Counted from the first letter of the stretch, positions 31,584 through 43,106 are shown. The stretch is DNA of 64,000 nt from Gliomastix tumulicola (GCA_001599755.1 BCHX01000005.1:3530409-3594408); one strand, 5' to 3'. The notes: generated by a model from the letters alone, not told the origin. Numbers and translations are program-made.

Positions 31584-32645
31584 ATGACAGAAGTGTACGC
31601 GGTAAGTAATTCTTCGGCCGTCCGGTCTTCGGCTGTCACAATCTCTCACACATCACAGGCCGGCGCGGTGGCCGCCTTCACCATCGACCTGCTGGTTTAC
31701 CCGCTCGACACCCTCAAGACGCGCTACCAGAGCCAGGACTACGTCAAGGTCGATGCGTCAAGTCCGCTGAAGAAGCCGCTGGCCCTGCGCGGCTTGTACC
31801 AGGGCGTCGGCAGCGTGATTCTCGCGACGGTGCCTGCGGCCGGGATCTTCTTCTCGACGTACGAGAACACCAAGGTCGTCTTCGGTAGGACCTCGTCTCT
31901 GCCGGATCCCGTCATTTACTCGTCAGCTTCGGCGGTGGCAGAGATGGCGTCGTGTCTGGTGCTGGCGCCGGCCGAGGTCATAAAGTCAAACGCGCAGATG
32001 CTTGCCTCCAAGACGCAAACAACTTCTTCATCATCATCCACGGGGCATCGTCACTCCACGTCCATCGAGGCCTTCAGAATGCTGGCGCGCTCACCGCACG
32101 CTGGCCCTCGCGCAGGTGCCACAACGACGGTCATGAGAAGGCTGTTCACTGGATATACTGCCCTTGTGGCCAGAAACCTCCCCTTCACGGCGCTCCAGTT
32201 CCCGGCATTCGAGTACCTGCGCTCCAAGCTGTGGGAGCGCCGCCACGGCGACAGCGCAAGCACCGACCGTGCTTCCAGGGGCCTGCTGGAGACGGGCCTC
32301 GTGAGCGGCGTGAGCGCGGGGACGGCGGGCGCCCTGGCGGCGTATATAACGACGCCGAGCGACGTGGTCAAGGTGAGGATGATGCTCTTCGCGTCGGGGA
32401 GTGGCGGCGACGGCGGCGGCGAGGCACAGATGTCGAGACAGGAGAAGATCAAGAGGAGCGGCCGAGGGGCCTGGGCGACGACGAAGCGCGTGTACGCGGA
32501 GAGGGGCGTTCGAGGGTTCTTCAGGGGCGGTGTCTTCCGGGCGGCGTGGACGGCGCTCGGGAGCGGCTTGTATCTTGGTACGTACGAGACCGCCAAGCTG
32601 TGGCTCACGAGAGGCAAGGAGAAGCCCGAGGACGATGGGATTTAA
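31584..32645 (+). CDS. Mitochondrial carrier, Pet8/S-adenosylmethionine carrier-like
   Basis: Two exons, 31584-31601 (six codons) and 31659-32645, 334 residues. Three mitochondrial carrier repeats are seen: YPLDTLKTR, then APAEVIKSNAQM, and TTPSDVVKVRMM, each at the end of the first helix of its repeat. GLYQGVGSVILATVPAAGIFF and NLPFTALQFPAFEYL match the Pet8 family, as does the APAEV second signature in place of the usual PxD. It probably exchanges cytosolic SAM for matrix SAH. A low-complexity Ser/Thr insert and a Gly/Asp-rich loop in repeat 3 are extra to yeast Pet8 (284 residues). The intron after the six-codon exon has a strong GTAAGT donor. Other substrates cannot be excluded. Confidence 0.82.
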   Translation: MTEVYAVSNSSAVRSSAVTISHTSQAGAVAAFTIDLLVYPLDTLKTRYQSQDYVKVDASSPLKKPLALRGLYQGVGSVILATVPAAGIFFSTYENTKVVFGRTSSLPDPVIYSSASAVAEMASCLVLAPAEVIKSNAQMLASKTQTTSSSSSTGHRHSTSIEAFRMLARSPHAGPRAGATTTVMRRLFTGYTALVARNLPFTALQFPAFEYLRSKLWERRHGDSASTDRASRGLLETGLVSGVSAGTAGALAAYITTPSDVVKVRMMLFASGSGGDGGGEAQMSRQEKIKRSGRGAWATTKRVYAERGVRGFFRGGVFRAAWTALGSGLYLGTYETAKLWLTRGKEKPEDDGI

Positions 32646-34869
32646 CTCAGTGATGATGAGTGGCTGGATGAAGGGATACCTCCATGATGTTTGGGCGAAG
32701 GGCGGTGTTTGACTGTCGCCATTCAAGAACCATGTGATGCCTACCGCGCATTACCATTCTTACACTGCATCGCATATGGACAGGACAGTGGAGTGAAAAA
32801 TGTGAATGTGCCTGGCGATGTGTTTTGAGGTTAGTGGTGGCATCTGAGCTGTGGCTCTGTTCCTCGCCCGTCCCCGCTTCAATGGCTCTCACTGTGACTG
32901 CTGATGCGTCAGTGACATACATGACGCCCACCTTCCAGGGCTGGCGTAGGGGAGAGGCGTGCCTAGACGGGGAGGATGCCCGTTTCGACCATTGGGTCCC
33001 TACTCATTGGAGAGCTGGCTTGGGGAGGGAGGGGCAGTCGCACACTCTCCTAGGCATCAATCCAAACGTCTGGATAATAGGGCTTGGGGCTTGGGGCGTC
33101 ATGGAGGGCCGGGTATATCCACAGAGGGGATGCGTTTCGGGTCAGCTCACAGGCCGTTGAAGATCAACTGGACCTCGAACAAGGGGCAGGTGTGCACTAC
33201 AGGCGAATGCAGTAAGGAGAGCTTCGTTTCTTCAGCACTTTATCTTCACCTGTAGCCTGGGATAAAGGCCTGGCAGTGCCCCATTAGCGTCCAGACTATG
33301 AATGAATAGAGGTAGCGGGATGGTCGCCCTGAGTCTGTCTCTGGCCTAGCGGTATCTCCTGGCGTCCTCTGCCCTGGTTCCAGTGGACCTTGGCTCGCCA
33401 GTATGGCGACATGCCGGCCACCAACGACCTCATCAGTACTATTTGGGTATTTCCGGGCCCCTGATTGGCTGCGTCTTGCGTGCTCCCCGGTTTCGGCTCG
33501 GGGGTCCGGCGGGGAGGGCGATGAGCTCTTTTCTTCTAGAAACTGCAGACAAGGGGGACGTCCTTGTACGTGGGCAAAAGGACGAGGTTGTAGATATGGC
33601 CGGCGTGTTTATCTCGCCTATCTCTCATGTTATGCAGCGGTCAGAAAGCAGTAATTTTAACCGTTCTCTGTTGCGTTTGTGTGCGCCCGCTAGACGGCAA
33701 TTCCCCCCTCCTTGAAGTCACCTTAACCGTGCCCCGACGGCCGGAATGTCACCGGCCGTCCCGAGACGATTTTCATTACGCCAATGGCGCGCCTCGTCGT
33801 CCCTGCACGGCCGAAAAATGGGCAATGGGCAATGGGCAATGGGCAAAGGGCAAAGGGCAATGGGCAAAGCCGTTACCGGGATCTCGTTGTGCAGCCCTAG
33901 TGTCGGTCGTTTCTCCTTCCAGCCCATCCTCTTCCATTCCCGTCCCGTGTTCGCCAGGCAGATCTCAGGCGGTGAGTCTTGCCCTCCCGTCACGGCTTCC
34001 CGTCTGTGAATCACCTCATCGAATTAAGGTTGGAAGATGTGGTGGTGGGATATCGGGAGGAGGCGCCTCGTCTCCCCGCCCCATGAATCTCCTTGGCCTG
34101 ACTCTTAACCACTCCTGACTCGCCCTTTTGCTGGGCGCAGCCCCATCTGCAGTCCAGGTACATGCACGGATCTGCAGCAAGGGGACCAGAACAATCTTTT
34201 TTTTCGTTCCTTTTTTGCCCTTATCGGCTGTGCGACGAAACTAGTACCAAGGATGGCCAGTCATGCAACCACGAAGAAAATCCTTCGTAGCGGCCGACTG
34301 CGTTTGAAAAAGCGAGGCTGCCCCCTTTTAGCCCGTCCTTTTCCCTTCCTTTCTTGCTGATCCTGGAGAGCTGGTACCTTTTTTTGACTTAATAAGCATT
34401 TCGTCTTCATCCTTCCTGCGGTGATTCGTGATATTATTGCGTGATCGTGAAGTGTTCTTACTTTATTCACCCCGGAAAGGCCTGACGCAAGCCACGCTCC
34501 GATCTCTGGCCGACCGCTTCCTTTGTTCCCATATCTGCCCTCCACGAATCCTCGCCCTCGTCTTGTTCTTCATTCCTCATCCTCGGACAAAACACACCGA
34601 CCTAAGCGAAGCAATCATTCTTCAGACTCGTGCGCCCCCAGCCTCGTGCTACTAGCTTCGTCGTACATCGCTCGGCTCTCGAAACGCCACCTTGACTCAC
34701 TACCGTCTGCACACGGCTGCATTTCACACACACAAAGACGAGGGCCAGCCACCACTTTTCACTCGCTGGTGGACGCATCTCATTGGGATCACACGGCTCA
34801 CCCTCTGGACAGTCGTGCTTGATCCATTCTTCCAACTCCGAACTTGACCTCCTCGCCAGTATCGTCGCC
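32646..34869. other. Long intergenic with heptamer minisatellite and pyrimidine-rich leader
   Basis: 2,224 bp without a supported gene. It holds the AATGGGC minisatellite (33817-33865, listed separately), T-rich runs near 34194-34216, and from about 34520 to 34869 a C/T-rich stretch that is probably the 5' UTR of the next gene. A non-coding RNA or a short gene cannot be excluded. Confidence 0.45.
33817..33865 (+). repeat. Heptamer minisatellite AATGGGC/AAAGGGC, seven units
   Basis: Seven consecutive 7-base units, five AATGGGC and two AAAGGGC. Each has a GGG triplet, so the + strand has seven GGG tracts separated by four bases, which fits the G3-N1-7 rule for G-quadruplex formation. It lies about 1 kb before the start of the next gene. 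Confidence 0.9.
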
Positions 34870-35559
34870 ATGGCTGCAGTCGAGGTCTCTCCCGCCATCC
34901 CCCCTACGGTCACAGACCTGAAAAAGGACGCCGTCCAGGTCGAGGTCACGTCTGCCAGCAGCAGCATCGCCTCCTCCCCGGACGCCACCACGAACATCAG
35001 CCGCCTCATCGTCCAATCCCCCTACACGGACCCAGAGCACCTCCTGGATCTCGACACGCTCGACGCCGAGAGCGGCCTCTTCGCCCGCGCCCTCGCCGTC
35101 CTGCGCAACACCCGCGACGACTACGCCACGGGCCCCTACGCAGACTCCTTCAACTGGGCCGAGGTCATCGCCGAGGTGCGCGCCCTCGCCGAGCGCGACG
35201 GCGTGTCCTCCTTTGCCAGGACGAGCTTCTACGTCGTCGCCTTCCGCAGCCAGATCAAGCCCGAGACGGACTACTCCCACCTCGGCGCCCTCGACAAGCC
35301 CGCGCACGCCGAGGCCGTCGCCAGCGGCGGGTTCCTGAAGTACTGGTTCGGCAAGCCGGATCCGGAGCTGCGAAACCTGGCGACGTGCCTCTGGCGGTCG
35401 CGCGGGGAGGCGATCGCGGGCGGGAGGGGCCCTGCGCATCGCAAGGCGGCCATGTCGACGAGGGCGCTGTATGCGTACTGGAAGATTGATCAGCATCGGC
35501 TGACGATTCATGAAGGAGCGACGGGATACGACATTGAGCCGTGGACGGACGAGGCGTGA
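34870..35559 (+). CDS. Conserved fungal protein, possibly UPF0643 family
   Basis: Single exon, 229 residues, start in a GTCGCCATGG context. A Ser/Val-rich N-terminus is followed by a compact domain with FNWAEVIAEVRALAER, then SFYVVAFRSQIKP, KYWFGKPDPELRNLATCLWR, HRKAAMSTRALYAYWKIDQH, and a final GATGYDIEPWTDEA. The FGKPDxExRNLATCxWRS segment is what I associate with fungal proteins of the uncharacterised UPF0643 group; I cannot confirm this without a search. No signal peptide or membrane helix is seen. The long pyrimidine-rich leader and high C content at third positions suggest good expression. Function unknown. Confidence 0.75.
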   Translation: MAAVEVSPAIPPTVTDLKKDAVQVEVTSASSSIASSPDATTNISRLIVQSPYTDPEHLLDLDTLDAESGLFARALAVLRNTRDDYATGPYADSFNWAEVIAEVRALAERDGVSSFARTSFYVVAFRSQIKPETDYSHLGALDKPAHAEAVASGGFLKYWFGKPDPELRNLATCLWRSRGEAIAGGRGPAHRKAAMSTRALYAYWKIDQHRLTIHEGATGYDIEPWTDEA

Positions 35560-36206
35560 GGAGTTGGTCGGTGGCCTGAATCTTGGGGTGTTTTAGAGCA
35601 TGCTGGTGTTTTTTTCCCCTTCTGATTATTGTTGGCTGTGTGTGGTTATCGCATTCTGTCGTGCTATTTGGAGAGCGAGCCTGGAATAGGATAGACAGCG
35701 AGGCGCAGTCCCTTTTATCTCCTTTACACATCGAAGCGTCGGCGAAAAAAGTCTTCATAGAGTACCATCTGTAGCCCTTCAAATGACAAGCTCTTAGCTA
35801 ACGGGGAATGGGCTCACATGCGAGCTGTTCTATGCATAGACGTGCCATATACTAGAATCATGACTATCTACAGTCTCTTCCTCTTATCGAATGAAGTATC
35901 CCCTTCGTCGACATCTCTTGCCGGCTCTCCGACTCCCACGTCCGATGAGTTCTGTTGTGGACTGCCGAACCTCGCGAGAGTTTTAGTGAATTTCCGTCTC
36001 AGACTCGGAACCCCGACCGCGCTCGGAGGGTAAATCGTCTACTATTAGCGACCCAATTTGTGAGGCTCTGTCGTCGGGACGTAGCAGGACAAATTCAGAT
36101 GACCTGGGATCTTGGTCTGACTGGAGATCGGCAGATAAAGAGTGTGGTGACGTAGAATTGATGGGTAGGATGAGATTTTTACCACCAGGTAACTGCAGAT
36201 TGAAGG
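35560..36206. other. Convergent intergenic
   Basis: 647 bp between the UPF0643-like gene and the PNP-NACHT gene, holding both 3' UTRs. No supported gene. Confidence 0.45.
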
Positions 36207-39200
36207 TCAGCCCCTCGGCACGGCATCGTTACCAGACACACTGGCCCGAGGCCGTAGCAGGTCGCCCACGGGAAGCATGTCGGGGTCAACACCGTCACCG
36301 TCACCGTCACCGTCACCTTTTCGGGTTGCTGAGCCGCGATATATTGCCCGCAGCTCCGCGGGCATGAGGCCGGTATCAGGTTGACCAAAGCGTACCCTTT
36401 GGACCATGTCACCCTTTCCTACTGCCGACAGAGCGTCCAAATTCCCAACGCGTCTGACATGCCGTGGATCCCTGCCCGCGTGAATAAGCCGCCGGGGAAG
36501 ATACCTGATCAGCTGGAACCTGTCCTGCTCGATGGCGAGCTGCAGAGGCGTCTTGCCCTGCCCATTTCTCAGGCGGGCCGCCGCATCACCGGCAAGAATG
36601 ACATCCTCGATGTTGAACCCCAGATCGGCGATCTCGGAAAGCATAGCCACGTCCTGTGTCGATTGCGCGGCGGCAGCGAGTCTGCCGTTGGTCTCGATCA
36701 GCTTCTTGATCATCGACAGCCGATGGAACTGGTGGGCAATCTGCAAGGGTGTCCGTCCCCGGTGATCCGCCTGGGCAGTCTCGCTCCCCTGGTGCTCAAG
36801 CAACAGATTGAAGACGTCCTCGTGGTTGTTGGAGATGGCACACCGCAACGGAGTCCGGCCGGAGCTGTCTTGTGGCTGGACGTCCATGCCCTTGGTAGCG
36901 AGGAGTAGCCTTACAGCGGCCTCGTGTCCGTTGGCCGATGCGACGATCAGCGGATGACGGAACCCTTCCTTAGGCGATACGATGTCCTTGTCGGTCTGGA
37001 GCGCGAGTCGAAGCAGCTCAACCCAGTTGCTCGCGGAAAACAGGTATGCTTTGCTAACATCTGGGCTGTAGACATTGTCTAGTTCTCTCTCGAAAATGTT
37101 GTGGAGAGAAATCCACGACGCAAAGTCCACTGTCTCCAAGAACTCCGCCTGGGGGATGCCAGTGGCACTGGCGTTAGAGTGGTGGAACAGGTTTGACACA
37201 GCATACTGAAGAAAGGGGAATTTAGCCTGGATCAAGTCTGTGGTGTCTCCAGTCATCAGCCTTCGTGATCCAGCTCGCCGAGCATCAACCGCTTTTCGCT
37301 CCGAAGGCGGAACGGTAGTAGATATGTCTACTTGAAGGAAGAACGCACAGCAAGTCTTCAAACAGTCATGACTGAGTGACTCAAACTGCGGTACTAGTGT
37401 GTATCGGGGCCAGAGTTGCTGGATACCCCTGTCTTTGAGAAGAAAGTCTCTGACGGACTCGTGTATGAACTGCACGGTAGGTTTCTTAGAGGTTGTGATC
37501 TCGGCGAGCCCCTTGGAGGTACTGGAGACGAAGTGCTCCATGTCCGTATCCGAGAGAAGTTCACTGTCCCACCCCTGAAGTGACGTAGGTTGCTGTCGAT
37601 GCTGACCAGAATGGACCGCAAAGAAGAACTCTCGGCCTGTCAAAGGCCGGCTCGCAAACAAGATCCACTGAATGCTCAGTAGCAAGTCCTCCATGTTTTC
37701 ATCGTCCCTAGAGACCATATCTCTGAAAAGGTTGCTGAGATCGGACGGGAGTTCCTGGACGCGGTCCTTGATGGCAAGGATATTGCCTCGTTGAAACTCT
37801 TTCCTGAGCATCTGCACGACGAGAACAACCCATATGAAAACACCGGCAGCTTTGTTCAAGATGAGCTTTGTGACTTCCCTCACCGCTTTCCCATCTTTGT
37901 GCGCTAGCAGTTTGCTGTGGACGTACTTCTCAATGTCTCTTGCGTGCCCTTTCTGATGCTCGAGTGTCTGTCGTAAGCATGGTTGGACTTCGACACGAGG
38001 ATAGTGGCGACTCGAAAGACAGACGTGAAGCCGTTTTGAAGTTCTGGCAGCGATATCGCCAAGGTCCTGGAGAAGGTCGATCATCGTCCAGACCTGATTC
38101 TCGTCGCATTCGTCGAGAGCGTCGATGAAGCAGATGAGTCGTTTATGTCCCAACTGTTCGACGACATATTGAAATAGATTTTGCAGCATTGGTAGAGTCC
38201 AGTGTATTTTCTCGTCGTCTTGTAGCTCAGCAAGATCGACAGGGAGCGGCAGATCGCGAAATACGGAGATGATCTGAAAGAGCAGCGATCGGTACAGGCC
38301 GACCGTAGACTTTTCCAGCTCTACCCCTCGGGCGTTGAAGAAGAAGGCGACCACAGCTACATCAGATCCCTGCTTCCGTGTCTTTACCACATGGGAGTAG
38401 AGAAACTTCATCATGGTCGACTTTCCTGCCCCAGGCTTGCCACTAATCCAGAGGAACCCATGATGGTCCGCGTACTTGGTCATGTTGAACCAGTCAACGT
38501 ACACCTGTTCCGTGAGGAACCACTGGCAGGTGTCGTGCAATGCGGGCTTGATGTCGTCGTGGCGAGATCGGATCGCGTCAAACTTCAGGGAGTCCAGCAG
38601 CCGCGAGCGGGATCCGCTGGAGGCCCTCGGGATGGGGATGGGGTCTGCTTGGCTGCATTCTGGTGTAGGACTTGAGATGCTCAGAAGAAGCTCTTTGGCG
38701 TAGGCCGCTGCTGTAGCTGCTGCGTACTCCTGCCACTGCTTGTTTTTGTGAGAGTCGGAGTAGTCGCAGATGCCACGGATGACAAGACAGGAAAGATCCG
38801 CCATTAAGCCTGCTGCCTCCATCTCGAAGCAGATGACCCCGAGCTCGCCCGAGAGCTTCCGTCTCATGCTGCCATCCTTTATGACCTGATTTCCCGATGC
38901 AACAGGTCCGAAGTGGATGACTGGGTTCGTGCTTGGTCGATCCGGTCTGACTACCCGCTGTGTCGGATCGCATTCCTCACAGTCGTGATTTGATGAAGAG
39001 GCATGGTCGTGTGAATACTGAAAAAGGACATCAGATGTCTAAGGCCGTGCGTACTCGCCCATCATGGGGCTGTACCGCCTGAGCATGTCGTTAATGAGCG
39101 CTGGAATTTCGCTCGGGACCCTGCGGTGCTTAGCCTGCAGACTAGAGACGGCCGTCATCAAGACCTGAGGAGGCCGCGCAGGAAGGCTGGTCCGGTGAAA

Positions 39201-39632
39201 CTGCTGGCCCGGCATAGCCTTGCCTAGGTCATACTGTATGACCTGGTCACTGACCACGACGTCGCCCAGCCGTATGTCAACTGAATCGGGAATCCCTCCT
39301 CCTATCCCGACCAGGAGCCGTTTCTCGATGAACTGAAACGTGCGCAGCATATTCACGCCGACGATTGACGCGTTGTTCAGCCCGTATTGTCCAGCCGGCA
39401 TACACGCCATCACGATGTTGTGCGACCCTATCCTGCCAAGCGTGTACGTGTTGGTGTCGTTGGAGGCGGTTGGCAGTGGCTGGTGTATCTCGTCGAGCAT
39501 CGCCTCACCCGCTGCCAGCTCCTTCTCGAGGGCGCAGATCCAGCCGACCTTGTAGTCCATGTACCGCAGCCTGGGAAGAGCCCGCACCGCCGAAGCGTGG
39601 CTCTCCTGCGTGGGCGCTGTCCACGAAGCCAT
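36207..39632 (-). pseudogene. PNP-NACHT-ankyrin (NLR-like) gene interrupted by one in-frame TAG
   Basis: A 1,142-codon intronless frame on the minus strand with one internal stop, TAG at 39041-39039 (codon 198). The first part is a nucleoside phosphorylase domain (KVGWICALEKELAAGEAML, LLVGIGGGIPDS, IRLGDVVVSD). It continues after the stop with HDCEECDP, IHFGPVASGNQVIKD and VICFEMEAAGLM, which belong to the same fold. Then follow a NACHT NTPase with GKPGAGKST (about residues 398-406) and LICFIDALDECDE (about 500-510), and at least three ankyrin-like repeats (about 880-1025). The end is a Gly/Asp repeat coded by GTCACC hexamers. Fungal NLR-like proteins act in heterokaryon incompatibility and probably defence. 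No intron removes the stop while keeping frame. Alternative products are a 197-residue PNP fragment and a NACHT-ankyrin protein from ATG 38867. Confidence 0.85.
36289..36317. repeat. GTCACC hexamer repeat inside NLR-like gene
   Basis: About four to five perfect CACCGT/GTCACC units, coding for (Gly-Asp)n on the minus strand near the C-terminus of the NLR-like frame. The unit is a multiple of three, so copy-number change would keep frame. Confidence 0.85.
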
Positions 39633-40289
39633 GGGTGCTGCTGGCTCCTCTCTTAGCTGGGACGGATTGAGTCGCTGGGCTAAAAGGACAGGCGGATGCT
39701 GCCATCGAAGGCCATAATGAGATGCGTGCGCCTAACTGCCTGTTATCGCGCTGGCCATCTGATACCGGACTGGTCTCTGGCTGATGAAGAAATGCATTTG
39801 AAGATGAGATAGAGGTTCAGCCGCTGCAGACAGCGGGGATATTGGCACGAGGCACCCAGTTGGGTCACTGCTTGCATGGGTGAGGCAACGCCCACCTGTC
39901 TAAGCCCAAGTTGGAGGCGTGGCACCGATATGTCGATACCGCCAAGGCTGAATGAGCGAACAATACCACATGAGCATAGGAACATGGTATCTCTGCAAGG
40001 ACTTGGAGGAACTCGATGTTTTCGACAGCAGTACGCAGATCTCTGTCGTAGCAAACCTCAGCGCTCCAAATTCCATGATGAAGTCTAGGGTAGCTGATAG
40101 ACATCCCACAGCTCGAGAAGGCCCCACTTTCGGCCCCCGCTGTCCAATCACCGATCTGCGTCCTCGGCAAATGACGATCCTTTTCCAAGCTTCAAACATC
40201 GGACTCCAACTCTTCCCTTTCTACCAGCTCTCTCGCTATTCTCTTCGAGCCCTCCCTGCCTTGCGCCCCAACTGATCTCAACCTATACA
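39633..40289. promoter_or_regulatory. Divergent promoter region, NLR-like gene / FMP32-like gene
   Basis: 657 bp between divergent starts, with no other supported feature. Confidence 0.45.
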
Positions 40290-41187
40290 ATGCTGACACC
40301 CGGGTCAGTGGCCGCCGAGGCATTGCCGGCCTTTCTCCTCCCCCGCCTGAGCTGGCAAGCCGCCCGGCAGCCCCTCGTTTCGTCCGTCTCCAACGCCGTC
40401 GCTAGACATAACCGCGCACCGAGACCACAGCGGCAATGGCGGGCAAGCTACTCGACGCAGGCTGTTTCGTCCTCTGCGCATCACCCACAAGCGCGACCGT
40501 CATGCTCAACGAGACGGACCTCCCCCATCGCGTCGAGAGCCGCATTCTTCCATGCGACAGCCCGGCGCGAGCGAGACCATCACTTCGACACCCTGAGATT
40601 CGTGCAGCGGCTACAAACAGAGGGCTTTACTGAGGAGCAGTCTGTTGCTATGATGAAGGTCCTCAACGATGTTATTGAGGAGAGGTGAGCCATCTTCTTG
40701 TCCACCCCCTGCGCCCCCGATACCGGACAGCCGCTGACTATGCCATCAACTCAACAGCATCCAAAACCTCACCCGAACGATGGTCCTGCGCGAGGACGCC
40801 GCCAAGGCGACATACACCCAGAAAGTCGACTTCGCCAAGCTCCGCTCCGAGCTCCTCTCCGCCGACTCGACCGAGTCCAACACGACGCGCAGCACGCACG
40901 AGCGCCTCGCCAACGAGATCGCCAAGCTGTCCTCCCGCCTGCGCGACGAGATCAGCCGGACCCAGGCCAGCGTGCGCCTCGACCTCAACCTCGAGAAGGG
41001 CAGGATACGCGAGGAGGCCGTCGGGCAGGAGCTCAAGATCAAGGAGACGGAGACGCGCATCGAGCAGGAGGTGGCCGGGCTCCGGGAGAAGCTGGAGCAG
41101 GTCAAGTTCCAGACGCTGCAGTGGCTCATGGGCGTGTGCACCGGGTTTGCCGCCGTCATGCTCGGTGCCTGGAGGCTTCTGATGTAA
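40290..41187 (+). CDS. FMP32: Mitochondrial coiled-coil membrane protein, Fmp32/CCDC90 (DUF1640) family
   Basis: Two exons, 40290-40684 and 40758-41187, 274 residues. The first 95 residues are Arg/Ser/Ala-rich with almost no acidic residues, a mitochondrial presequence. The DUF1640 core follows: FDTLRFVQRLQTEGFTEEQS, then LRSELLSADSTE, a long coiled coil with LDLNLEKGRIREEA, and KIKETETRIEQEVAGLREKL. The conserved VKFQTLQWLMG leads into one C-terminal membrane helix (VCTGFAAVMLGAWRLL). Animal relatives (MCUR1/CCDC90A, CCDC90B) sit in the inner membrane and are linked to calcium uniporter and respiratory-chain assembly; yeast Fmp32 to cytochrome oxidase assembly. Role here is by family only. 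It is divergent from the NLR-like gene. Confidence 0.88.
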
Positions 41188-41620
41188 GGGGGGGGCTGTT
41201 TCATGCCTTGTCCGGATGCTGCTCTGCATCCGTGATGCTGGAGTAGTTGTCTGTCTGTCTGGCTTCGTTTTGATGTCCAACACTGCCGCGTCCCATGCGC
41301 GTGCGTTCTTGATTTCCCGGAACATCTTGCAATGATGCCTGGGGGTCTTCCACTAGTCGTGGAGTGTTCTTCTGTTCGTGCCGTCCTCGGCCAGTGTATC
41401 TCACGATGTAAAATTGACATAGATCAGTTCGTTACGTTCACGCAGTAGAACTGCACTTCCCGCACGTGCTGTTCTTGCTATTATTTCTTATTTCCGGCTC
41501 GTTGTTCTTAATCTGACCGTATATCTAGGCCTTCGCTCCGCCTTTGTGATGTACTCTCGACAGAGAAGAAATTAAGATACCTTTACGTTGTCCGGTCGTC
41601 AACTGCACTTTCTACTGACC
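41188..41620. other. Intergenic, nothing recognised
   Basis: 433 bp, 3' UTR of the FMP32-like gene and promoter of the next. No motif assigned. Confidence 0.4.
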
Positions 41621-42460
41621 ATGAGGCCCCAGGCGCGTCGTCAGATCTCCTGGCAGACGGCCAAGAACTTTCTTCGTAGATATAAAGCCTTCGACAGGCT
41701 CTGGCCCACCCGCGCCCTGCCTCACAGAAACTCGACGGCAGTGCGACTGAACAAGATCCTGGACTTCGTGGACTCCCAGACCGAGTACATCAGGAAGGAC
41801 CTGAAGCAGCTTCGCAACGAGACGACTCATCCCGTTCTAGCCCTCGCAGTGTCGACGCTGAAATCGATTGGCGAGTACCGGGAGGTGCATCTTGCCCTGC
41901 GGCGCTCGCTGAACGCCCAGCTGAAGTGCCTGTGGGACTGCGTCCTTCGCGAGACGACCTTCCTGGTGCCTCGCCGCGCCGGCAAACACAGCAGCCGCAA
42001 GCGCAAAGAGGCCGAGGCGCGGGCGCAGAAGACACGCAAGACGATCGAAAGCAACTCACTGTCGCCGGCCCAACTCGACGCAGAGCCTTGGATGCCGTGC
42101 TACATCGGCAGGGTGGCACACGAGGACGGCGAGTGTATTGAGCGGACGAACGGCGCGGTAGACTACGCGGTCACTCGTCTCTCGATGCTCCGGACCTACT
42201 ACCTCTCGCTGAGCCAGAGGGAACAGGCGGGCGGCCGGGAGATTCCGTATGCGCATAGCAATCTCGCGCTGATCCTTGACGTGTTCCACATGGTCATTCG
42301 GCTCGCTCACACGCACGACGAGGCTCATCATTTGTCTCCTGGGTGTCCAGAGCTGCATGAGAGGCTGCTGGGCCTGGAGAAGCTGGTGAAGCTTAGCTGG
42401 GGCCCTGATTGGGCTGACGCTCTGGTCAATTGCACATCACGATCTACGGCCCGACGGTAA
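41621..42460 (+). CDS. Uncharacterised basic helical protein
   Basis: Single exon, 279 residues from the ATG at 41621. I do not recognise the family. The N-terminus is very basic (MRPQARRQISWQTAKNFLRR). A helical stretch includes LNKILDFVDSQTEYIRKDLK. A Lys/Arg-rich run (GKHSSRKRKEAEARAQKTRK, near 41985-42040) could be a nuclear localisation signal, and the C-terminal third is helical with HTHDEAHH. No signal peptide or membrane segment. The continuous frame and GC-ending codons support a real gene. It sits between the FMP32-like gene and the large ankyrin-SPRY gene, with no shared function visible. Confidence 0.6.
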   Translation: MRPQARRQISWQTAKNFLRRYKAFDRLWPTRALPHRNSTAVRLNKILDFVDSQTEYIRKDLKQLRNETTHPVLALAVSTLKSIGEYREVHLALRRSLNAQLKCLWDCVLRETTFLVPRRAGKHSSRKRKEAEARAQKTRKTIESNSLSPAQLDAEPWMPCYIGRVAHEDGECIERTNGAVDYAVTRLSMLRTYYLSLSQREQAGGREIPYAHSNLALILDVFHMVIRLAHTHDEAHHLSPGCPELHERLLGLEKLVKLSWGPDWADALVNCTSRSTARR

Positions 42461-43106
42461 TGATACGAGCATGTAAGGTAACTACATGATGCTCTCTGTG
42501 CTAGTCTACACAGAAAATCCCATTTAATTATAGAGTGACTAATCCAAGCGTCTTCTTTTTTTTACCCTTCTAACTGCATAACTACAAGCCCGACACTTTG
42601 ACTGGAATCATCTTGATCTGCGTTTTCACTACTTTTATTGTGAGACTTGCTGGCGGGTACATTCCCTGCTGACTGCAGCCGGTGAGTGAGATCCTTGTCA
42701 TTCAGCTGGTTCGTGGTCCAATGACAGGTTGCCTGGCCAGCCATAATGCAACCCTCTGCCAGAACACTGGTTTATAAGCAGCCCGCACAGACCTGTTTGA
42801 CGAATCAGCGCTGACAGTCCATGATATGGTCGCAGGCGGCTGCAGCGTGGTAGCTACCACCTTCCAGTCAGATCCCACCAAGGGTGAGGGGTTGATGGCG
42901 GGCTGTTGGGCAGCAATTATTGCACATTGTTCTTCTCTGTGCTTTCTCTTCCCATTGACTTGTACTCTCTGTAATCCCAATCCTTCCAATATCCTCCATG
43001 CTTTATTGATACGTAACAGCTCCAAGTATTGTCTTTCTATCCGACACGGCCAGCAAGATACGAGATATTTGACCCCCATCCGACGACAACCAAACCAACG
43101 GCCGCG
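42461..43106. other. Intergenic, promoter of ankyrin-SPRY gene
   Basis: 646 bp. AT-rich near 42480-42610. No supported gene. Confidence 0.45.

Noticed and set aside
39003..39060. An intron removing the TAG of the NLR-like gene (GTACGC...TTTTTCAG)
   Set aside because: It would be under 40 bp and leaves phase 2 before a phase-0 exon, running into another stop within about 70 bases. The uninterrupted frame matches the PNP fold on both sides.
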